Part shown: positions 1-5,319 of the stretch, piece after piece
Position numbering within the stretch: position 1 is the stretch's first letter
Layout of the letters: each line of letters begins with the position of its first letter
NCBI GenBank assembly: GCA_018695085.1
Contig: JABHOU010000259.1
Span: forward strand, 1-7,161
Direction: 5' to 3'
Origin: Opitutia bacterium
Lineage (GTDB): Bacteria; Verrucomicrobiota; Verrucomicrobiia; Opitutales; Seribacteraceae
Length of the DNA stretch: 7,161 nucleotides
Translations under genes and position numbers: made by a program
Notes under the pieces: generated by a model
Seen by the model: only the letters and a program-made list of their open reading frames with translations
Told to the model about the DNA's origin: nothing
The model's database searches: none

Positions 1-565
1 CGATCCGTTCAGCGGTTGCAGCAACGTACTTCGCCCGATAGCCATACTTTAGAGCCCTAAAGTCTGGCTCAGCCACCTCGGCAAGTCTTTCCCAAGTTGG
101 AATTGCATGTATGCCCGGAACAAGTTCTTTTCCGAATTCCCGGGCTGTCTTCAGGCACAGATCTTTTATTTGTGGAATGCTTTTAACTGAGCTTAGCAGG
201 AAGCAAAACAAGGTCTCGGAGAGGGGTTGCCTGAGGATTCTAAGACCACGAAATCTCTTCATTGCATCGGCAAGAACAGGATCGCTTCGCCAAGGCAACG
301 AGTCGCATATTGCATCGTATTCGGAATCAATGGCAAGGTAGCGAAGGATTTCCTTTCTTTCTAGAGTTCGTTGTTTAGGAGTTCGCCACTCAAGAGAGCC
401 AGACGTGATTCTTAACTCGGTGATATTATCTCCCCAAGTGCCCAGCCATGATCCAGAGGCTGTTTTTGCCCAAAGGAAAGATTGGCCTCCTTCGAGGGTC
501 TCGGCGAGGGAACGTTCGGTGAAGCTGGTTTTCTTTCCCAGGCTACGCCAAGGGGTGAAGGTCAC
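1..565 (-). CDS. ogg: OGG1-type 8-oxoguanine DNA glycosylase, N-terminal 188 residues (3' end off the left edge)
   Basis: Base-excision repair enzyme of the HhH-GPD superfamily that removes 8-oxoguanine from DNA. I translated the minus strand from a GTG at 565-563; the frame stays open to base 1. Visible OGG1 landmarks are GGQSFLW (residues 26-32, like human SGQSFRW), a Trp-Gly pair WLGTW (40-44), GSLEWR (56-61), FRGLRILRQPLSETLFCFLLSS (split as FRGLRILRQ 105-113 and ETLFCFLLSS 117-126, matching human FQGVRLLRQ and ECLFSFICSS), and GYRAKY (175-180, human GYRARY). The HhH motif, catalytic Lys and catalytic Asp would lie further left and cannot be checked. The GTG overlaps the TGA of the upstream secreted-protein gene by 4 bases (GTGA), and no in-frame ATG occurs until codon 102, so GTG is the natural start. 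The residues matching the human Asn149-Asn151 cluster read VKS. Family assignment is strong; activity is unproven. Confidence 0.88.
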   Translation of the reverse strand, partial: MTFTPWRSLGKKTSFTERSLAETLEGGQSFLWAKTASGSWLGTWGDNITELRITSGSLEWRTPKQRTLERKEILRYLAIDSEYDAICDSLPWRSDPVLADAMKRFRGLRILRQPLSETLFCFLLSSVKSIPQIKDLCLKTAREFGKELVPGIHAIPTWERLAEVAEPDFRALKYGYRAKYVAATAERI

Positions 566-1059
566 GATCCGCTCTCGACCTTGTCGGCAGGATGTTCCCA
601 GAGAAAGCTTTTTCTCTCGGCTAGAACCTCGCCGGAGGCATCGACCAAACGCAAGCGCCAAGCAACCGGCCGAGCAGTCTTATCGGGCCAGTCATCACCG
701 GTTAACCCGATATATACTTCTTTGCCGCGTGTACGTTTTTCGGGAACCGGAATGCGAATCGTTTGGGTTTCGGGATCATCGGGTCGGATAAACTCAACAA
801 CGAATTGAGTTCCCTGCGGGAGCTTGCGGGAATGTTCGTCCAGCGAAAGAATGAAATAGAGCCCCTCCCTTTCCGCAGGGTGCGAACGACAAAGGAAACG
901 ATTGCCCGGATTTTCCCGGCCAGTAAAGTATTCGCTGATTCTCTTGAATGATTTCGCCTCGACGTACCTGTAGGCAACGTGACGAAACTCAAGCGCATGG
1001 GTAGCCGATAAACCGGCCAAGTGAATCGCGCAGAAATATAAAAGAGCTCGGCGTTTCAT
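562..1059 (-). CDS. small secreted protein of unknown function
   Basis: 165 residues. The N-terminus has a basic start (MKRR), a hydrophobic core and a plausible signal peptidase I site after the THA ending at residue 22, so the mature protein should be periplasmic or extracellular. The mature part has no recognised domain. It alternates short hydrophobic strands (YFILSL, FVVEFI, WRLRLVD) with charged turns, which suggests a compact beta-sandwich; the segments about residues 84-100 and 130-150 read like strand pairs. A single Cys remains in the mature chain (residue 57). No transmembrane helix follows the signal peptide. It starts 20 bp after the acidic-tail gene and overlaps the glycosylase start by 4 bases, so it is probably the middle gene of a three-gene transcript. 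The ATG at 1059 is preferred because it begins a good signal peptide; no Shine-Dalgarno sequence is visible. Function unknown. Confidence 0.8.
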   Translation of the reverse strand: MKRRALLYFCAIHLAGLSATHALEFRHVAYRYVEAKSFKRISEYFTGRENPGNRFLCRSHPAEREGLYFILSLDEHSRKLPQGTQFVVEFIRPDDPETQTIRIPVPEKRTRGKEVYIGLTGDDWPDKTARPVAWRLRLVDASGEVLAERKSFLWEHPADKVESGS

Positions 1060-1079
1060 GAAGATCGCCGAGGAAACAC

Positions 1080-1679
1080 TCAGTCCTCTTTCTTCTCTTC
1101 TTCGGGAGATTCTTCCTCCGTAGCATCGCTGGATTCCACATCCGATTCAGCTTCCTCGGATGACTCTTCGGCAGCCGCAACTTCTTCTTCTGCGGGCTCT
1201 TGATCGTCGCTCGCATCATCAGCTTTCGCATCGGGTTGCGCACTTGATTCGCCTGCATCTTCAGATTCAGAAGATTCTTCCTCCTCGGCGGGTTCCTCGG
1301 CTTCAGGCTCGGCTTGTTCAGCGGAATCTTCGGGCGACTCCTCTTTGGCCGCAACCTCTTCGACGGGGGTTTCCTCTGCTGGTGTCGATTCCGCAGACTG
1401 AGTCTCTTCGCTTGAAGTCTCCTTCTCTTCCACGGAATCTACTCCAAGGATATCGACAGACGAGGCTTTATCGGCAACAGGCTCCTCGACCACTTCTTCC
1501 TTCACTTTCTCGGAAGCAGACTTCTTGGGAGACGCCTTGCGTTTCGACTTTGGCTTTGCAGCCGCAGTTTTCCGTCCCTTCTTAGAAGCAGGGAGAGATT
1601 CTTTTAATGCCGCCTTACGGCGAGCCAAATAAGCCTTGCGGCGCTTACGCTTTATAACCTTCTTGTATTGAGTGCCCAT
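1080..1679 (-). CDS. charge-polarised protein, basic MGTQYKKVIKRKRR head and long acidic tail
   Basis: 199 residues with two opposite halves. Residues 1-60 hold about 25 Lys/Arg and 2 acidic residues; residues 61-199 hold about 59 Glu/Asp and only 6 Lys, in a low-complexity E/S/A/P-rich tail with no Cys and no Trp. The head (GTQYKKVIKRKRRKAYLARR) resembles, from memory, a short basic protein conserved in Verrucomicrobiota, which suggests that the head is the conserved unit and the tail is an accretion. The head could bind RNA, the ribosome or DNA; the tail is probably disordered and could self-shield the head or act as a decoy. This is inference from composition only. There is no signal peptide, so it should be cytoplasmic. 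The ATG at 1679 lies about 30 bp downstream of a promoter candidate and lacks a clear Shine-Dalgarno sequence. It is first in a probable operon with the secreted protein and ogg. Confidence 0.82.
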   Translation of the reverse strand: MGTQYKKVIKRKRRKAYLARRKAALKESLPASKKGRKTAAAKPKSKRKASPKKSASEKVKEEVVEEPVADKASSVDILGVDSVEEKETSSEETQSAESTPAEETPVEEVAAKEESPEDSAEQAEPEAEEPAEEEESSESEDAGESSAQPDAKADDASDDQEPAEEEVAAAEESSEEAESDVESSDATEEESPEEEKKED

Positions 1680-1706
1680 GGGTTTGTATATTGGGGAAAC
1701 TTTCTA

Positions 1707-1734
1707 AAAATAGGAAAAACGAGCTCTATGGCAA
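1707..1734 (-). promoter_or_regulatory. sigma70-like promoter candidate for the 1679-1 gene block
   Basis: On the minus strand TTGCCA (1734-1729, five of six consensus bases) is followed after 16 bp by TATTTT (1712-1707, four of six). The -10 lies 27 bp upstream of the ATG at 1679, leaving a short leader. It sits between the terminator at 1752-1793 and the first gene of the block, where a promoter is expected. This is a consensus match only. Confidence 0.45.
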
Positions 1735-1751
1735 GGTTCAAGAACGCCATT

Positions 1752-1793
1752 AAAAAAAACGGGGCGGAATAGCTTTTGACTACCCCAGCCCCG
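1752..1793 (-). terminator. rho-independent terminator after the outer-membrane protein gene
   Basis: On the minus strand CGGGGC (1793-1788) pairs with GCCCCG (1765-1760). One T is bulged, then GGGGTAG pairs with CTATTCC (two G-U pairs) around a 7-base loop. Eight Ts follow (1759-1752). It lies about 45 bp past the stop of the 1840-2877 gene and separates the central block from the left block. Confidence 0.9.
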
Positions 1794-1839
1794 AATGACT
1801 TGTTCGAATATCCTTAGCTAAACCAAGCCAAAATACTAA

Positions 1840-2877
1840 CTACCAGGCATACTGCCAACCAAGGCTCCATATGGAATCGGTTTCCAGTTGCACGCCGTTT
1901 ACATCTTCGCTCATCGGGGTTTCCCATTCGACTGCCAGACGATGCCCCTTGAAAGTTCCGTTTCGGCGATAGTAATTCAGACCGAGCCCAAAGGTGCTAA
2001 TATCGCGACCTTGTGAAGCGGGGTCGAAACCAGGACTGTCCATCATTCCCATATTATCGGTTCTACGTTTTTCGATATCAGCATCCTTCCCGTCAATCTC
2101 GCCCTGAGTGACGTAATCGAACTTTGCCGAAAGGCTAAAAGAATCAGTTAGCTTTCGTGCACCCCATAGAATTGCATCAAAGCGGTTGCCGAGGCTGTAG
2201 TCACGATCGTTACCTCCTATTCTTAGGACGCCGCCAACTTGAGCACCCCACGAATAGTTGTCGGTTTGGCCAAGAAAAGTAAGGGCAGGAAGAAAGTCCC
2301 AAGTACCAGAACCAAGCTGCATCCCGTATCCGAGAATTTTACCGTCAGATGCTTTTTCGTCGATGGAACCAGTGGGGGCGCTGATGCCGAAATTTAAATG
2401 AACACGTTGGCCGTTGTTCCAAGACGCGAGGTTGTAGAGACCGCTGAGCTTAATGTCTCCGAAGCCATTACTTTCAGCATATTCAGTCGAGGTGTTCATG
2501 CCCATTTTCATGAGCATATCCATTTCATTGTCCAAATAATTGAGCATCGCCATAAGGGTCCACTTCTCGGAAATGGCATGCATAGCACCTAGCATATGCA
2601 TGTTCATGCTCATTTTGATTGGAACCATCCCGTAGGGTTTCCCCATGCCAATAAGAGAGTTTGGATCTACGCTTGAAGAGCCTTTTGACAATCCTTCCAT
2701 ATCCATGGTCATATAGCGGTAGGAGAGCATCCATTCGCCCATGGCATGCATGTGGTCACCCATCACGGTGATAGGCGCATGACCATCGGGGCGACCTGCG
2801 GTCCAAGGCCCTTCATGGGCGTTGAGAATACTTGCTGTCGTTGCAAGGAGAAGAAGTTTTGTCGTCAATTTTTTCAT
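1840..2877 (-). CDS. outer-membrane beta-barrel protein with a Met/His-rich N-terminal third, probable metal-related porin/transporter
   Basis: 345 residues. There is a signal peptide (MKKLTTKLLLLATTASILNA) with probable cleavage before HEGPW, so the mature chain may begin with His. The rest shows alternating amphipathic strands with turn-rich loops (for example HLNFGISAP, FSLSAKFDYV, TFGLGLNYY, HRLAVEWE) and ends in GWQYAW, an aromatic C-terminus expected of a BAM-inserted barrel. The style resembles the 'transporter' families near PF13557 (phenol/meta-degradation barrel), assigned from memory. Residues 39-127 contain 21 Met plus several His (DHMHAMGEWM, MSMNMHML, MDMLMKMGM), with a later NMGMMD patch; such spacing is typical of soft-metal contacts. 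It follows the HupE-like and CxxC genes on the same strand and is closed by the terminator at 1752-1793. The 186-bp gap upstream suggests its own promoter, although none stands out. The metal and the direction of transport are unknown. Confidence 0.82.
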   Translation of the reverse strand: MKKLTTKLLLLATTASILNAHEGPWTAGRPDGHAPITVMGDHMHAMGEWMLSYRYMTMDMEGLSKGSSSVDPNSLIGMGKPYGMVPIKMSMNMHMLGAMHAISEKWTLMAMLNYLDNEMDMLMKMGMNTSTEYAESNGFGDIKLSGLYNLASWNNGQRVHLNFGISAPTGSIDEKASDGKILGYGMQLGSGTWDFLPALTFLGQTDNYSWGAQVGGVLRIGGNDRDYSLGNRFDAILWGARKLTDSFSLSAKFDYVTQGEIDGKDADIEKRRTDNMGMMDSPGFDPASQGRDISTFGLGLNYYRRNGTFKGHRLAVEWETPMSEDVNGVQLETDSIWSLGWQYAW

Positions 2878-3063
2878 TAGATATTTGGATTAAAGTTAAC
2901 TTAGCAAGAAATGGGTTGGGAGTTGAGTGGACCTTTCGATCATGCCATGCGAACGCATTCGAGCGTTAGGCAAAATCAAGAAAGCTCCCAAGCGGAGATT
3001 GGCATCATGCACGACCTCGAAACCAAGAAAGGCCGCAGTCGTTCGCCTAGGGCAGCTCGGATC

Positions 3064-3456
3064 TCAAGCGAATCGCGGAGGAGGCACAGCGGTTTCCCGA
3101 ACACCCAAACAGGGAATCCGCATATCCTCGGTCAAACTTCCAAGAATTGGAGATGGCGCCACAACCACGACATCCGCGGACAAAAGCACGAGGGGTATTT
3201 TTGCAAAGGAAGTGTCAAAGGTCGCGGACTGTTGCTTTTCTTCGGCCTGAGCTGTCGAAGCGCTTACGAAATCACATCCTGCGCAACGGTAATCGCCATT
3301 AAAAGTATCGCTCAAGGATTCGCGAACAGATCCCGTACGCTCGACTAAGTCGGAAAACATGTCCACCCATGCACCGAATTGGACGACGCCAAGAGGCAAT
3401 CTAGCTGCAGAAATCGCAGCGAAAAGACATAAAAGAATACAGGTTTTGCGGAACAT
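3064..3456 (-). CDS. small secreted CxxC protein of unknown function
   Basis: 130 residues. The N-terminus (MFRKTCILLCLFAAISAA) is a signal peptide or single membrane anchor. It is followed by RLPLGVVQFGAWVDMFSDLV and then DTFNGDYRCAGCDFV, with a C-A-G-C pair at about residues 58-61. A hydrophobic stretch (IPLVLLSADVVVV, about residues 87-99) and a Pro-rich end (VPPPRFA) close the protein. From memory, the pattern AW..M ... TF.G...C..C occurs in short uncharacterised secreted proteins beside metal-handling genes in Verrucomicrobiota and Proteobacteria; I cannot name the family. The CxxC could bind a metal or be redox-active in the periplasm. It lies 108 bp after the HupE-like gene and 186 bp before the barrel gene, all on one strand. 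The next 60 bases past the TGA in shifted frames do not extend it convincingly, so I take the end as genuine. Confidence 0.72.
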   Translation of the reverse strand: MFRKTCILLCLFAAISAARLPLGVVQFGAWVDMFSDLVERTGSVRESLSDTFNGDYRCAGCDFVSASTAQAEEKQQSATFDTSFAKIPLVLLSADVVVVAPSPILGSLTEDMRIPCLGVRETAVPPPRFA

Positions 3457-3522
3457 GAAAAAAAGTAAACGACTTTTATGAAAGGAAAAGTTGAGATAAG
3501 TTCAACGGGAAAGAGCTTAAAA

Positions 3523-3551
3523 ATTATGAATTTTGAGTAGGGTCGAACAAA
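3523..3551 (-). promoter_or_regulatory. possible promoter within an AT-rich dyad upstream of the CxxC gene
   Basis: On the minus strand CATAAT (3528-3523) matches five of six -10 bases, and TTTGTT lies 17 bp upstream (3551-3546), a poor -35. The -10 is embedded in the inverted repeat AAAATT-CAT-AATTTT (3520-3534), which could serve as an operator. It lies in the 108-bp gap between the HupE-like and CxxC genes. Weak, from consensus only. Confidence 0.3.
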
Positions 3552-3564
3552 CAATCATAGATCA

Positions 3565-4764
3565 TCACGAAAAAATACGCGCAAGCGTCCAATAAACACC
3601 CATGCATGCAATGACGGTCGAACCAGGAATGACGATATACTTTCTGTAGTCTTCCTGTTTTTTGATAAATAAGGTTAAAGCAAAAGCAATGGAGAGAATG
3701 GCCAACTGGCCGGCTTCCACCCCTAGGTTAAAGCCAAATAATCCCGCAACAAGACTAGTCGGATGAAGTTCGAATTCGCTCAAGGCTCCGGCAAAGCCCA
3801 AGCCATGGATAAGACCGAATGCAAAAACAATCACAAGACGACGAGGTTTGTAGCCGGGGAAGAAGATATTTTCCAAGGCGACTACAGCAATGCTTGCGGC
3901 GATTAACGGTTCGACAATAGAAGATTCAATTGTAACGAAGCCAAGAGTAGCCAACCCGAGAGTGATGGTATGGGCGACTGTAAACATAGTGACTTGTAGC
4001 AAAAGAGGTTTCCATTGTCTGGATAACAAGAACAGTCCAAGCACAAAAAGAATGTGATCAACGCCCAAGGGCACAACATGCACGAACCCTTGCCGAAGGA
4101 AGGAAAGAAAGGTGCTGAAGGTGTCGTTTTGACTGCTGCTTTTGTCTTCAGGCGAGAGGAAATGGGTTGAGGCGGGGACAGTCGAGTTTACTTCTGCGGC
4201 AATTTGCGAAATAGCGGGATCGTGAAAAAAAGCCGTCAGGTCCAAAGTAAAGCTTTCTTCTCCCGGCCATAGAACGTTAACCCTCTTTTGGCCCTTTCTA
4301 TTCAGTACGTTCATGAATACGAGATCGTATTCTGCGGTTTCTTGAGCTTTGATTTGATATGAATTTACATTAGCAGCCGGCGAATGCTTGTAAGATCCGC
4401 GAAGAAAAAACGCCTCTCCTTCCAGTTCAAATTTCTCGTGACTTTTGCCAACAAATTCGTAGCGGAATTCAGGAAGAAACCAGACGCCTTGGTCGAAACG
4501 AACTCTCAAGGCCTTTGCCACAAGGCTACCAGCGTTTTCCACCAGAGCCTTGCGTTCACTGGCATCCAATCCGTCAAATGCTTCTCGCTGGAGAAACGGT
4601 TCCTTTTCCGGATCCTCAGAAAAGCCCCTCGGATCAATTTCGACGCTGATGGTCATTGAGCCATTTGAATCAAATGAACCGAGGACGGGTATGTCAGGAA
4701 TCGGATGCCCCTGCAAAAAGCCAAAGCTACTGGCAATAGATAGTAAGAAGACGAGATGTCTCAT
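3565..4764 (-). CDS. HupE/UreJ-type membrane protein (HupE/UreJ_2 family), probable nickel/cobalt-type transporter
   Basis: 399 residues. An N-terminal signal sequence (to about residue 19) precedes a roughly 200-residue extracytoplasmic domain (about 20-215) beginning HPIPDIPV, then a six- to seven-helix membrane domain (about 218-398). The membrane part carries the HupE/UreJ signatures: GFVHVVPLGVDHILFVLGLF (226-245) with His229, Asp236 and His237; VAHTITL (263-269) with His265; FGLIHGLGFAGAL (316-328) with His320; and FNLGVEAGQL (345-354) with Glu350. These His/Asp/Glu positions are the usual conserved polar residues of the family, which is associated with nickel or cobalt uptake next to hydrogenases, ureases or cobalamin enzymes. 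The long extracytoplasmic domain fits the larger HupE/UreJ_2 architecture, not the short HupE. It heads the minus-strand block with the CxxC protein and the Met-rich barrel. No Shine-Dalgarno sequence precedes the ATG at 4764. The metal is not determinable here. Confidence 0.88.
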   Translation of the reverse strand: MRHLVFLLSIASSFGFLQGHPIPDIPVLGSFDSNGSMTISVEIDPRGFSEDPEKEPFLQREAFDGLDASERKALVENAGSLVAKALRVRFDQGVWFLPEFRYEFVGKSHEKFELEGEAFFLRGSYKHSPAANVNSYQIKAQETAEYDLVFMNVLNRKGQKRVNVLWPGEESFTLDLTAFFHDPAISQIAAEVNSTVPASTHFLSPEDKSSSQNDTFSTFLSFLRQGFVHVVPLGVDHILFVLGLFLLSRQWKPLLLQVTMFTVAHTITLGLATLGFVTIESSIVEPLIAASIAVVALENIFFPGYKPRRLVIVFAFGLIHGLGFAGALSEFELHPTSLVAGLFGFNLGVEAGQLAILSIAFALTLFIKKQEDYRKYIVIPGSTVIACMGVYWTLARIFS

Positions 4765-4797
4765 AAGACGCTACTGAAAAAGAAGAGGGGATGTCCG

Positions 4798-4827
4798 AAA
4801 AAAAATTAAAAGGAATGGCGATTCCTT
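4798..4827 (-). terminator. dyad plus T-run in the divergent spacer: terminator, attenuator or operator
   Basis: AAGGAAT (4810-4816) and ATTCCTT (4821-4827) form a perfect 7-bp inverted repeat around GGCG. On the minus strand the hairpin is followed by TTAA and then eight Ts (4805-4798), the form of an intrinsic terminator. It sits 34-63 bp upstream of the HupE-like start, so it could be a leader attenuator. It could also end minus-strand readthrough from the metal permease genes, or the dyad alone could be a repressor operator. The sequence cannot choose between these. Confidence 0.5.
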
Positions 4828-4896
4828 CTTGAATAATCCTAAAATCAATATTTTTTAGAAATCTTCAACATTATCAAACTCAAAGGTATACCCAAT

Positions 4897-5229
4897 ATGA
4901 AAAAACTATTAGTATTTATAGCATCTTTAACGTTAGCAGGAGCCGTCTTCGCAGGTTGCCCCTCCAAAGCTTTCAAGGCAAAGCTCGTAAGCTTTGACAA
5001 GGAATCGAAAACCTTAAGTCTCAAGGCTGGCAAGAAAGACTTGAAGGTAAAGGTAGGCAGCAAGACTGAAATGGTTGGCTTTGAATGCCCAACCAAACTT
5101 ACAGCTGGCGCCAACCTCGAAATCCACGGCTGCAATTGCGCGACCAAAAAGGGAAAAGTCCAAGAAGCTACCAAACTGGCCGTAGTCGCCAAAAAGGGGA
5201 AAAAAGGTAAGAATAAGAAAGACAGCTAA
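4897..5229 (+). CDS. small exported Lys-rich protein with four cysteines, OB-fold-like
   Basis: 110 residues, the only plus-strand gene. Residues 1-20 are a signal peptide. FAGC at 18-21 allows either cleavage by signal peptidase I after AFA or, less typically, lipobox processing with Cys21 as the lipidated residue. The mature part reads FKAKLVSFDKESKTLSLKAG and VKVGSKTEM, then LTAGANLEIHGCNC, a succession of beta-strands like the small OB-fold/DUF5666-type barrels (inference from pattern). Cys are at 21, 64, 79 and 81 (the last two as CNC), and 25 of 110 residues are Lys, with a strongly basic tail (KKGKKGKNKKDS). The ATG is preceded by AAAGG about 10 bases upstream, the clearest ribosome site in the window. 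It is divergent from the HupE-like gene and convergent with the metal permease gene, and ends in a strong terminator. The cysteines could bind metal or form disulfides. Function unknown. Confidence 0.8.
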   Translation: MKKLLVFIASLTLAGAVFAGCPSKAFKAKLVSFDKESKTLSLKAGKKDLKVKVGSKTEMVGFECPTKLTAGANLEIHGCNCATKKGKVQEATKLAVVAKKGKKGKNKKDS

Positions 5230-5251
5230 GAAAATTTTCTATTTTAATTAC

Positions 5252-5280
5252 AAAGCCTCCGGGAAACCGGAGGCTTTTTT
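5252..5280 (+). terminator. rho-independent terminator with GAAA tetraloop
   Basis: AAAGCCTCCGG (5252-5262) pairs perfectly with CCGGAGGCTTT (5267-5277) around a GAAA loop, and six Ts run to 5280. It begins 22 bp after the plus-strand gene's TAA. On the minus strand the same stem is followed by only three Ts, so it should stop plus-strand transcripts well and the convergent permease transcript less well. Confidence 0.95.
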
Positions 5281-5319
5281 GTTGGAACACAAAAGCTCTC
5301 CAAGGAACGAATACGACAA

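Noticed and set aside
989..1354. 121-codon minus-strand frame overlapping the acidic-tail gene, Lys/Arg/Pro-rich
   Set aside because: A frame-shifted reading of the same low-complexity GAA/GAG tract; the MGTQYKK frame has the sensible start, composition and spacing.
1160..1585. 141-codon open frame on the plus strand opposite the acidic-tail gene
   Set aside because: It is the complement of Glu/Ser/Ala-rich codons, giving a Leu/Arg/Gln-rich shadow without structure or a ribosome site.
2982..3000. Short hairpin CTCC-GCTTG-GGAG followed by a T-rich stretch on the minus strand, as a terminator for the CxxC gene
   Set aside because: The stem is only 4 bp and the following sequence is interrupted (CTTTCTTGATTTT); too weak to call.
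2878..3063. Possible extra small gene or frameshifted extension of the CxxC protein in the gap before the barrel gene
   Set aside because: Alternative minus-strand frames stay open for about 30-40 codons but show no start with a ribosome site and no recognisable sequence, while the Pro-rich end of the 3064 stop looks natural.
3490..3506. Inverted repeat GTTGA-N7-TCAAC upstream of the CxxC gene as operator or terminator
   Set aside because: Only 5-bp arms without a proper T-run; not distinguishable from chance.
4829..4857. Promoter for the plus-strand small gene with TTGAAT as the -35
   Set aside because: No acceptable -10 lies 16-18 bp downstream; the spacer is AT-rich, so chance matches are common.
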